Positions 1 through 5,434 of a stretch of DNA of 5,434 nucleotides are shown here, in pieces. The notes beneath the pieces are model-generated. The model saw nothing but the letters and a program-made list of their open reading frames with translations, was not told where the DNA came from and did not search any database. The position numbers and the translations under genes were made by a program. Numbering within the stretch: the stretch's first letter is position 1; every line of letters starts with the position of its first letter. Source of the stretch: Candidatus Woesearchaeota archaeon CG10_big_fil_rev_8_21_14_0_10_32_9 (GTDB lineage: Archaea; Nanobdellota; Nanobdellia; Woesearchaeales; 21-14-0-10-32-9); NCBI GenBank assembly GCA_002762915.1, contig PCYF01000065.1, positions 1 through 5,434 on the forward strand. The letters are read 5' to 3'.

Positions 1-17
1 TAGAATTAATACATAGA

Positions 18-719
18 TTAAGCTGAATTAATTAATTCATCTAATGTCTCTTTAGATAGTTCTTTTAATTGACCTGGTTTGAGAGGACCCAACCCTAACT
101 TTCCGATTCTTGTTCTTTTTAATCGTTTAACATAAAATCCGAGCTCTTTGAATATTCTCTTAACAATTTTATGTCTGCCCTCGTGAATCGTAATCTCTAT
201 TAGATTTTTTCTAATAAGTCTTGCTGCTTCTATTTTAACAAAACCATCCTTCAATTTTATTTTTCCTTTGAATTTATTCATATCAGAAGATCTAACTCCA
301 TCAATTAACTCTGCTTCATATGTTTTCATCACTTCATAACGAGGATGCATAAGCTTATTAGCAAAATCTCCGTCATTAGTTACAACAAGTAAACCTTCTG
401 CGTCGTAATCTAATCTACCCACAGGAAAGACTCTTTCATTAATACCTGTAAAGTAATCAGAAACACAATTCTTTTTGAACGGATCATAAAGAGAAGTTAA
501 AACGTTACTTGGTTTGTAAAAAACAAAATATCTTTTCTTTTCAAATTTGAGTTTAACGCCATCAACTTTTATTATATCTTTACCTGCTTCAGCTTTGTCT
601 CCAAGCTTTATTATTTTGTCATTAACTGTGACTCTGTTGCCCTCAATCAATGTCTCAGCTTTTCTTCTAGAACAAACACCTGCTCCACAAATTATTTTCT
701 GAACTCTTTCTAACACCAT
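18..719 (-). CDS. RsuA/RluB-family rRNA pseudouridine synthase (S4 domain)
   Basis: The 233-residue product should isomerise a specific uridine in ribosomal RNA to pseudouridine in the cytoplasm. Residues 1-55 look like an S4 RNA-binding domain (ERVQKII, GAGVCSRRKAETLIEG, RVTVN). The catalytic domain follows, with YKPSNVLTS at 69-77, the signature GRLDYDAEGLLVVTNDGDF at 101-119 with the expected catalytic Asp104, KTYEAEL at 132-138, and the C-terminal EGRHKIVKRIF and LKRTRIGKLGLGPLKPGQ motifs. The length matches RsuA (about 230) rather than the longer RluB and RluF. The open frame runs upstream to 860, but I chose the ATG at 719: the S4 domain begins there, a GGAGAG ribosome binding site lies five bases before it, and the extra 47 residues look like translated AT-rich intergenic DNA. 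The family call is firm; the target uridine cannot be read from sequence. The family is mainly bacterial, so transfer is plausible if the host is archaeal. Confidence 0.93.
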   Translation of the reverse strand: MVLERVQKIICGAGVCSRRKAETLIEGNRVTVNDKIIKLGDKAEAGKDIIKVDGVKLKFEKKRYFVFYKPSNVLTSLYDPFKKNCVSDYFTGINERVFPVGRLDYDAEGLLVVTNDGDFANKLMHPRYEVMKTYEAELIDGVRSSDMNKFKGKIKLKDGFVKIEAARLIRKNLIEITIHEGRHKIVKRIFKELGFYVKRLKRTRIGKLGLGPLKPGQLKELSKETLDELINSA

Positions 720-724
720 TATTT

Positions 725-730
725 CTCTCC
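725..730 (-). promoter_or_regulatory. Ribosome binding site that fixes the pseudouridine synthase start
   Basis: On the minus strand GGAGAG lies five bases before the ATG at 719. It supports this internal ATG over the upstream ATG near 860. It also contrasts with the radical SAM and AI-2E-family genes, which have no well-placed Shine-Dalgarno site. Confidence 0.7.
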
Positions 731-746
731 AATCAATACACATATC

Positions 747-762
747 AATATAAATAATAAAT
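747..762 (-). promoter_or_regulatory. Probable TATA-box region of the pseudouridine synthase gene
   Basis: The minus strand reads ATTTATTATTTATATT here, with overlapping TATA-like boxes. The proximal box (747-754) would place the transcript start near 725, cutting into the ribosome binding site. The distal half (about 754-762) would give a short leader of around 12 bases that keeps it. The distal box is therefore preferred, but the region is AT-rich and the exact box is uncertain. Confidence 0.4.
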
Positions 763-872
763 GTACATATCAACGTGTAAATCAATACACAATCACAAAG
801 ATTATGTAAGATACAATAAAGAGAAGAAACACAGATTAAAAATGTTTTCATATAAATCAAGCAACAAACACA

Positions 873-881
873 TTTAAAAAA
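873..881 (+). promoter_or_regulatory. TATA box of the radical SAM gene, likely leaderless
   Basis: TTTAAAAAA is centred about 25 bases before the ATG at 902, so an archaeal transcript would start at or beside the start codon. The only purine-rich ribosome-binding-like motif, GAGG at 882-885, is 16 bases from the ATG, too far to work normally. Both facts fit a leaderless mRNA. The upstream BRE element is not clear. Confidence 0.5.
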
Positions 882-901
882 GAGGAATAATTCCCAATAA
901 C

Positions 902-2005
902 ATGCCTTTAATTGGAAAAAACTCTGTTGAAAGTGTTGAGCTGAGCCAAGAACAAGAACAACTTATTTCAGAAGCTAAAAAAATATACAATTTAAACTTT
1001 AATGGAGATGTATGGCTAGGAAGATGCATTTTTCTATCATGGTATTGTGCACTAGGAAACTGTGATTTTTGCTTTAGAAGTACACAAAAACACAAAATAC
1101 ACTTTCCTGAAACTGCCAGAAGAACAAAAGAATCAATATATGCTGAAGCATTCATAGCAAAAACACTAAAGTGGAAACTCGAATTCTTAACAGGAGGATA
1201 CGGAATATACAGCTTCAAAGACTTAGTTGAAATAACAAAAACTTGCCGCGAAATATTAAATGAAAAAATATGGTTAAATTTAGGAGTACTTAGCGAACCC
1301 CAATTAAAAGAATTTCTTCCCTACATTGAAGGCGTAGTTGCAAGTGTTGAAACACTAGAACCAATTCTTCATAAAAAAGTTGCACCTGGAAAACCTCTAC
1401 TTCCCTTTGAAAAAATGTTAGACCAAGCAAAAGCGCTTGGATTAAAAAGAAGTATGACAATAGTTTTAGGACTGGGAGAAACAATAGATGATTATAAATA
1501 TGTAAATGAATGGATAAAAAAGCATGAATTAAGCAGAATAACTTACTATGCTTTGCGACCAGTAAAAGACACTCCCTATGAACATGGTCCTGCGCCGGAA
1601 TATGTAATTGAATGGATTGCAAAAACTAGAATAGATTTCCCGAAAATAGAAATAATAATAGGAAGCGCAGAAACAAGAATCCCAGAAATAAATTTTCTTC
1701 TATCAGCAGGAGCAAATGCATTCACAAAAATCCCTGCAACAAAAATATTTGGAACAGAAGGCGCACAACAAATACATGAACAAGTAAAACTAGCAGGAAG
1801 AAAATTCACAAGTGAATTAGTCAAACTTCCTAAAGTTAATTGGGCTCAAGAAGTTAGCAGCATAATAACTGATGAAAACTTGAAAAACAAAATAATTCTT
1901 AAATTAGAAGATTATCAAAAAAATAGATTGCTAAAAGCGTACAAAGATTTCAAAAAAGTTGATTCTAGTAACTCAGCTGATTCTTGTGACTCTTGCGATG
2001 ATTAA
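902..2005 (+). CDS. BioB/HydE-like radical SAM protein with CX4CX2C motif, function unknown
   Basis: This 367-residue protein should bind a [4Fe-4S] cluster through Cys49, Cys54 and Cys57 (WYCALGNCDFCFRS) and cleave S-adenosylmethionine. The spacing is CX4CX2C, not the usual CX3CX2C. TGGYG (97-101) fits the SAM-binding glycine motif. The next part parallels biotin synthase: IWLNLGVLSE (123-132), GVVASVETLEP (144-154), VLGLGET (188-194), YYALRPVKDTP (215-225), and a BATS-like C-terminal region with IIIGSAETRIPE (251-262) and LLSAGANAF (266-274). The BioB [2Fe-2S] cysteines seem absent: E. coli CMTLG-type and VCSGG-type segments correspond to IWLNLG and KRSMTI. The BioB YNHNLDT substrate motif is also missing, so it is not biotin synthase. 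The C-terminus ends in a Ser/Asp/Cys tail with CDSC. An in-frame stop at 875-877 leaves 902 as the only reasonable start. It is divergent from the pseudouridine synthase and ends 13 bases from a convergent gene. The superfamily is firm, the substrate unknown. Confidence 0.9.
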   Translation: MPLIGKNSVESVELSQEQEQLISEAKKIYNLNFNGDVWLGRCIFLSWYCALGNCDFCFRSTQKHKIHFPETARRTKESIYAEAFIAKTLKWKLEFLTGGYGIYSFKDLVEITKTCREILNEKIWLNLGVLSEPQLKEFLPYIEGVVASVETLEPILHKKVAPGKPLLPFEKMLDQAKALGLKRSMTIVLGLGETIDDYKYVNEWIKKHELSRITYYALRPVKDTPYEHGPAPEYVIEWIAKTRIDFPKIEIIIGSAETRIPEINFLLSAGANAFTKIPATKIFGTEGAQQIHEQVKLAGRKFTSELVKLPKVNWAQEVSSIITDENLKNKIILKLEDYQKNRLLKAYKDFKKVDSSNSADSCDSCDD

Positions 2006-2007
2006 CT

Positions 2008-2018
2008 AAAACATAAAA
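2008..2018 (-). terminator. Possible T-rich terminator of the AI-2E-family gene
   Basis: Immediately after the TGA stop, the minus strand reads TTTTATGTTTT in the narrow gap between convergent genes. Archaeal transcription can end at such T-rich tracts without a hairpin. No comparable T-run follows the radical SAM gene on the plus strand. Confidence 0.35.
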
Positions 2019-3041
2019 TCATTCGGGATTAAAAATAAAATCTTCATTATAGAATTTTATAATTAAAGCACACAGCGCAACCACTATAGGCCCTATAATC
2101 ATGCCAATAACCCCGAAAAAATGAAGTCCTCCAAATATACCCATAACAACAAGAAGAGGATGCATTCCGGATCTATCTCCTATAATCTTTGGCTTAATAA
2201 CGTTATCAATGTTCATGACAACTATTAAACCAAATATCAACATACCTAAGCCACTAAAATAATATCCATTTGCAATTTGTAGCAAAGATGCCGGTACAAA
2301 AATCATTGGCGTTCCTAAAAATGGAATAAATGCAAATAAGAACATAACAAACCCCCAAAGAACTGGATTTGGAATTCCAAACACTAAAAAACCTAACCCG
2401 CCCAACACTCCTTGTAAAAGTGAAACAAGTAATTGTCCATACATAACACCGTAAAGCACACGTTTTGATTCTTCTTCAATTTCTTTTTTTTGAGATTTAG
2501 TTACAGGCAAAATACTCATTAATCCTTTAGTTATCTTATCACCATCTTTGAAAGCATAATATATTAAAAAGAACATCAAGAATAATTTTATTGTTAGATC
2601 AGTAAGCGATCCTATTATTTCTGGAATTGCACCAGTAAAATAATTCTTTATATTCACAGAAAAAGGAACAATAAATTCTTTAAAATCAACCTCAAAGCCT
2701 AGATATTGTGATATTCCTGAAGAAATAACACCCCAATCTTTTGCAGCAAGATCCACATACGCAGCCCTTGCTTGAGAACCCAATTCTATTGCAAGAAAAA
2801 ATGTCGGAATTAATATGATTAATAAAACTAAAATAACCATGATCCATGACGAGACCATTCTATTTTTTACCTTACTTCTCACCCACTCATTAACAGGATA
2901 TAGAAAAATGACAATTATTCCTCCGAGAACAAGAAATGCAAAATAAGGTCTAAATAATAAAAACAATAACACCAAAGCTAAAAGATAAAGAAGCACAAAC
3001 AAATAGTTCGATTTAACTTTTTGAACAACTTTTTTATCCAT
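2019..3041 (-). CDS. AI-2E/PerM-family multispanning membrane transporter
   Basis: The 340-residue protein belongs to the AI-2E transporter (PerM/TqsA/YdbI-like) family of integral membrane proteins, which includes exporters and, in some halophiles, Na+/H+ antiporters. Visible hydrophobic segments lie near residues 12-30, 34-48, 65-86, 147-163, 204-222, 228-250, 263-278 and 308-327, matching the usual eight-helix layout with a soluble stretch between the third and fourth. Family hallmarks are AFIPFLGTP (237-245), the segment IDNVIKPKIIGDRSGMHPLL (278-297), and GGLHFFGVIGMIIGPIVVAL (304-323). The length is typical. The ATG at 3041 begins a lysine-rich cytoplasmic leader and sits about 28 bases after a TATA box. 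The gene follows the ABC permease pair on the same strand, but a T6 tract and its own promoter suggest separate transcription. The family name does not prove AI-2 transport; the substrate is unknown. Confidence 0.92.
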   Translation of the reverse strand: MDKKVVQKVKSNYLFVLLYLLALVLLFLLFRPYFAFLVLGGIIVIFLYPVNEWVRSKVKNRMVSSWIMVILVLLIILIPTFFLAIELGSQARAAYVDLAAKDWGVISSGISQYLGFEVDFKEFIVPFSVNIKNYFTGAIPEIIGSLTDLTIKLFLMFFLIYYAFKDGDKITKGLMSILPVTKSQKKEIEEESKRVLYGVMYGQLLVSLLQGVLGGLGFLVFGIPNPVLWGFVMFLFAFIPFLGTPMIFVPASLLQIANGYYFSGLGMLIFGLIVVMNIDNVIKPKIIGDRSGMHPLLVVMGIFGGLHFFGVIGMIIGPIVVALCALIIKFYNEDFIFNPE

Positions 3042-3064
3042 AAGAACTCAATCAAACAATGGCG

Positions 3065-3080
3065 TTTATATTTCTTTTGG
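3065..3080 (-). promoter_or_regulatory. BRE/TATA promoter of the AI-2E-family gene, likely leaderless
   Basis: The minus strand reads CCAAAAGAAATATAAA. AATATAAA (3072-3065) is a strong TATA box, and the A-rich AAAAGA stretch before it fits a BRE. The box centre is about 28 bases from the ATG at 3041, so transcription should start almost at the start codon. There is no good Shine-Dalgarno motif between them. This is the clearest archaeal promoter in the window. Confidence 0.6.
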
Positions 3081-3105
3081 ATAGCAGTCAGTTGAACGTT
3101 TCTTC

Positions 3106-3111
3106 AAAAAA
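3106..3111 (-). terminator. T6 terminator after the ABC permease genes
   Basis: An uninterrupted TTTTTT tract on the minus strand begins 17 bases after the TAG stop of the upstream permease gene, with no obvious stem before it. This fits archaeal oligo-T termination. It lies between the permease gene and the promoter of the next gene, so it would separate the two units. Confidence 0.5.
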
Positions 3112-3128
3112 GTCTTATTACTTATAAT

Positions 3129-4346
3129 CTACTCTGCCCTAAGTGCATCAACAGGACTCATCTTAGATGCTTGTCTTGCTGGAAGTATACCTGAAATACT
3201 TCCAAGAACAAATGCAAATGCCAACGCACCAAGAACCAACCAAATAGGCACAGCGGCTTTTAACAGTTCTGTTCCAATAAAATTAACTCCTATGAATTCA
3301 ACTGCTTTAGCAAATCCTATACCAATAAGCACACCCAGCGTGCCTCCAATTAAACCTAGAAATCCAGATTCTATCAAGAAGAGAGATAAAATATCTGAGT
3401 TTCTTGCACCAATTGCTTTCATGATTCCAATCTCTTTAGTTCTTTCTACTACCGCAGTGTACATTGTATTCATAATACCAACACCGCCGACAACTAAACT
3501 AATCGCGGCAATACCAATTAAAACAAAACTAACCATATTAAGAATAGTTAAGAAACTTTTTATTAAATCCTCAAAAGTTTGCGCTTCAAAATCTTCTTGC
3601 CCTACTTTTAAATTTCTATGTTTCCTTAAATCTTTCTCTATACTTTTCAAAACTTCTGAAGGTTGTTTTCCCTCATCAACTCTAACAAAAATAGCGTTTA
3701 TTTCTTCACCTACATCTCCATAAATTTTCTCAAATCCATATTTTGTCAAATAAATTTGTCTATCATCATTAGGATTACCAATTTTCCCAGCAATTCCAAC
3801 AACTTCAAACTCAAAACCATTTATAGTTATTTTACCACCTGGATGTATATTTTTATCAAAACCATTATTATTTGCATAATCATAACCAATAAATGCAGAA
3901 TTTCTATCTGCTTCTTTTAAGGATCTGCCTTCGGAGACATCCAAAGTCATAATTTCTTCCATTAATTTTCTGCCTGAACCAAGATCATACGCCATTACTC
4001 CCGCGTACACCAAATCCTTTTTTCCCCACTCTACTTGCCCAAACTTATACCAATAGTGTCCTGTTTCTTTTACACCATTAACTTTCTGAACAACCTTAAG
4101 ATCATCCATAGTCAAAGGATTAGAAGAAGAAAGTGCACCCATTGAAGAACCAGATGGAGAAATTAAAATTTTATCTGCACCCAATGATTTAAATTCATTT
4201 TCTAAATATCCTTGAAAACCTTGAGCGAGACTTATTAAGCTGACTACTGCAGCAATACCAATAAAAATACCAATTAATGTAAGGAAAGTTCTCAATCTTC
4301 TGTGTAAAAGATTTTTCCATGCAATTTTAAAATAGTCTTTTAACAT
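3129..4346 (-). CDS. MacB/FtsX-type ABC transporter permease (second of tandem pair)
   Basis: This 405-residue membrane subunit should pair with an ABC ATPase in a MacB/LolCDE/FtsX-type complex, which moves substrates or transmits force across the envelope. It begins with a short cytoplasmic stretch (WKNLLHRRLRT), TM1 at about 20-42, and a large extracytoplasmic MacB core domain at about 43-264. The FtsX domain follows, with TM2 at about 268-295 (GIAAISLVVGGVGIMNTMYT), a cytoplasmic coupling segment ERTKEIGIMKAIGAR (301-315), TM3 at about 318-350 and TM4 at about 368-388, ending in LPARQASKMSPVDALRAE. Length and order are typical. The ATG at 4346 starts one base after the stop of the upstream paralog, and its GAGGG ribosome binding site lies inside that gene, suggesting translational coupling. 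The paralogs share LKVVQKVNGV and most of the FtsX domain. No ATPase is in the window. The substrate is unknown. Confidence 0.94.
   Translation of the reverse strand: MLKDYFKIAWKNLLHRRLRTFLTLIGIFIGIAAVVSLISLAQGFQGYLENEFKSLGADKILISPSGSSMGALSSSNPLTMDDLKVVQKVNGVKETGHYWYKFGQVEWGKKDLVYAGVMAYDLGSGRKLMEEIMTLDVSEGRSLKEADRNSAFIGYDYANNNGFDKNIHPGGKITINGFEFEVVGIAGKIGNPNDDRQIYLTKYGFEKIYGDVGEEINAIFVRVDEGKQPSEVLKSIEKDLRKHRNLKVGQEDFEAQTFEDLIKSFLTILNMVSFVLIGIAAISLVVGGVGIMNTMYTAVVERTKEIGIMKAIGARNSDILSLFLIESGFLGLIGGTLGVLIGIGFAKAVEFIGVNFIGTELLKAAVPIWLVLGALAFAFVLGSISGILPARQASKMSPVDALRAE
4072..4094 (-). repeat. 23-base repeat copy 1, shared by the permease paralogs
   Basis: These 23 bases are identical to 5285-5307. 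Both copies lie in the same place in the two permease genes and encode the core of VVQKVNGV. This is a trace of the duplication, or of later gene conversion, rather than a mobile repeat. Confidence 0.8.
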
Positions 4347-4347
4347 T

Positions 4348-5434
4348 TTAGTCCCTCAAAGCATCAACTGGATTAAGTTTAGCAGCACCCATAGCAGGTA
4401 AAGTTCCTGCTGCCGCACCAACTATAAATGAAAATAATAATGCCCCAATAATAAGATCTGTAGAAAATGCAGCACTCAACAAACTAGTTCCTAATGCGAG
4501 TCTACCTATTAACTCTACTAATTTTCCAATTCCTACACCAATAATAATTCCAATTATTCCTCCTGCCAATCCTAAAAATCCTGATTCAACAAAAAACAAC
4601 ACAAAAATATCTTTGTTTCTAGCGCCGATTGCTTTCATAATACCTATGTCTGATTTTCTTTCAAGAACAGAAGTATACATCGTATTCATAATTCCTATTC
4701 CGCCAACAACTAAACTAATTGCGGCAATACCTGCTAAAAACATTGTAACAATATCTAACATCTGATTTATTGATTGCAATGCTTGATCATTAGTTTGAAC
4801 TTGAAAATCCTCTTTTCCAACTTTCTCATCTCTGAATTTTCTCAAATCTTTTTGTATACGTTCAGAAATTACATCAATTTGGTTCATATCTGTCGCTTTG
4901 GCAACAATAACACTATATGTCTCACTATTAGAATAAAGTTCTCTCAAAACATCTTCATTCATTATTATGACACCATCAACAGTGAACGCACCTTCACGAA
5001 CATTAATTCCAACTATTTCAAAATCAATTCCTTGTATCGTTATGACGTCTCCGAGATTAAGATTCTTACCAAGTTTTTCCTTATTATGGAAGTCACTTCC
5101 GACAATAATTTTATATTTATCTATTGATCTTAACATTCGGCCTTGTTCAATATTTATATTGCCCACTTCTTCTATTAACCGTCTTTCATCCTCTTTAATA
5201 GGAATAGATGCAATATAAGAAACGTAACTTTTTTTATCTACTTCTACAACAGATGTTTCTATCATTCGACCGGCCGCAATTTCAACACCATTAACTTTCT
5301 GAACAACTTTGAGGTCGCCTTTTGTCAACGGATTTACCACGCCAGAACCGGGCGGCCCGAAATTTAATCCACTTGCTTGAATAGTAATTCTTTCAGCACC
5401 TAGAACATTAAACTGATTCGCAACAGCTAATTTT
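4348..5434 (-). CDS. MacB/FtsX-type ABC transporter permease, N-terminus cut by window edge
   Basis: The frame is open to the window edge, so this is a 5'-partial gene with 361 complete codons visible. A GTG at 5340 is not the start: the 31 codons before it read LAVANQFNVLGAERITIQ and onward, matching the paralog's YLENEFKSLGADKILISP after its first helix. The missing part should be about 45-50 residues including TM1. Visible are the extracytoplasmic MacB core domain, the FtsX domain helix AGIAAISLVVGGIGIMNTMY, the coupling segment ERKSDIGIMKAIGAR, two further helices, and the end LPAMGAAKLNPVDALRD. The family's usual Arg after LPA, kept in the neighbour, is Met here. It ends one base before the next permease, so the two likely form a heterodimer made from one operon, whose promoter and probable ATPase gene lie upstream outside the window. 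The substrate is unknown. Confidence 0.93.
   Translation of the reverse strand, partial: KLAVANQFNVLGAERITIQASGLNFGPPGSGVVNPLTKGDLKVVQKVNGVEIAAGRMIETSVVEVDKKSYVSYIASIPIKEDERRLIEEVGNINIEQGRMLRSIDKYKIIVGSDFHNKEKLGKNLNLGDVITIQGIDFEIVGINVREGAFTVDGVIIMNEDVLRELYSNSETYSVIVAKATDMNQIDVISERIQKDLRKFRDEKVGKEDFQVQTNDQALQSINQMLDIVTMFLAGIAAISLVVGGIGIMNTMYTSVLERKSDIGIMKAIGARNKDIFVLFFVESGFLGLAGGIIGIIIGVGIGKLVELIGRLALGTSLLSAAFSTDLIIGALLFSFIVGAAAGTLPAMGAAKLNPVDALRD
4353..4357 (-). promoter_or_regulatory. Ribosome binding site embedded in the end of the upstream permease gene
   Basis: The minus strand reads TTGAGGGACTAAAATG. GAGGG ends six bases before the ATG at 4346 and overlaps the last sense codons of the upstream gene, whose TAA lies one base before the ATG. 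This supports the chosen start and coupled translation of the two subunits. Confidence 0.7.
5285..5307 (-). repeat. 23-base repeat copy 2, shared by the permease paralogs
   Basis: Identical to 4072-4094, at the corresponding codons of the upstream permease gene. Flanking bases diverge at synonymous and replacement sites, so the identity is local. Confidence 0.8.

Larger units (their letters stand above)
720..901. promoter_or_regulatory. Divergent intergenic region with short repeats (operator candidates)
   Basis: This 182-base region separates two divergently transcribed genes and should carry both promoters. It contains a perfect 12-base direct repeat, AATCAATACACA, at 731-742 and 780-791, and a 9-base direct repeat, ACATATCAA, at 740-748 and 765-773. 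It also has an 8-base palindrome ATGTACAT (761-768), a perfect GTGTA-N6-TACAC inverted repeat (775-790), and an overlapping imperfect one, TACACAATC-N5-GATTATGTA (786-808, eight of nine pairs). Such clusters can be regulator sites, but short repeats arise readily in AT-rich DNA. I see no tRNA, small gene or structured RNA in it. Confidence 0.4.

Noticed and set aside
720..860. A 47-residue hydrophobic N-terminal extension of the pseudouridine synthase that could pass for a signal peptide
   Set aside because: The S4 domain starts right at the ATG at 719, which has a good ribosome binding site; the extension is Ile/Cys/Tyr-rich because it translates AT-rich promoter DNA, and a secreted rRNA-modifying enzyme makes no sense.
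874..1824. Minus-strand open frames opposite the radical SAM gene
   Set aside because: They have no family resemblance, overlap a well-supported gene throughout, and their composition is that of a reverse-complement shadow.
902..2005. Annotation of the radical SAM protein as biotin synthase
   Set aside because: It lacks the [2Fe-2S] cysteines and the YNHNLDT motif, has altered cluster-motif spacing, and has no biotin pathway neighbours.
3006..3038. Similarity of the AI-2E-family N-terminus (KKVVQKVKS) to the permease repeat (LKVVQKVNGV) in both protein and DNA
   Set aside because: Only a short Lys/Val-rich, AT-rich stretch is shared, it falls in unrelated proteins, and the cytoplasmic leader needs only positive charge; chance is the simplest explanation.
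3292..5218. Plus-strand open frames opposite the two permease genes
   Set aside because: They are low-complexity Ile/Ser/Asn-rich translations antisense to strongly conserved permease domains, with no promoter or ribosome binding site.
5338..5340. GTG as the start codon of the upstream permease
   Set aside because: The same frame stays open to the window edge and its 31 preceding codons match the paralog, so the gene simply continues beyond the window.
5349..5359. GC-rich perfect inverted repeat CGGGCGGCCCG, considered as a hairpin or terminator
   Set aside because: It has a one-base centre, lies inside a coding frame (Phe-Gly-Pro-Pro-Gly linker) and has no adjoining T-run.

Overview
This is an AT-rich window with five protein genes and no RNA gene, mobile element or CRISPR array that I can support. 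The best reading is an archaeon, possibly a small-genome lineage such as a DPANN group. Two genes have an archaeal-type TATA box centred about 25-28 bases upstream of their ATG and no usable Shine-Dalgarno site, which is the pattern of leaderless archaeal transcripts. A T6 tract without a stem follows the ABC permease genes, as expected of an archaeal terminator. Against this, the RsuA-type pseudouridine synthase belongs to a mainly bacterial family. The archaeal assignment is therefore an inference, not a certainty.

Layout. At 18-719 (minus) lies an RsuA/RluB-type rRNA pseudouridine synthase with an S4 domain. A 182-base divergent intergenic region (720-901) holds promoters for both flanking genes and several short direct and inverted repeats. 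At 902-2005 (plus) is a radical SAM protein with a BioB/HydE-like TIM barrel, an unusual CX4CX2C cluster motif and a Cys/Asp/Ser tail; its function is unknown. Only 13 bases separate it from the convergent gene at 2019-3041 (minus), an AI-2E/PerM-family membrane protein with its own TATA-type promoter. Upstream on the minus strand, at 3129-4346 and 4348-5434, are two paralogous MacB/FtsX-type ABC permease subunits one base apart. The second is cut by the window edge, so its N-terminus, and probably the ATPase gene and operon promoter, lie outside.

Function. The two permeases probably act together with an ATPase encoded nearby, as a MacB/LolCDE-type exporter or mechanotransmission complex at the membrane. 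The AI-2E-family protein follows them on the same strand but is separated by a terminator and its own promoter, so it appears to be an independent unit. The pseudouridine synthase (rRNA modification) and the radical SAM enzyme share only a divergent promoter region.

Most of this is ordinary housekeeping and membrane biology. The radical SAM protein is the part most worth following up. It keeps the BioB fold signature but lacks the positions that make biotin synthase work.
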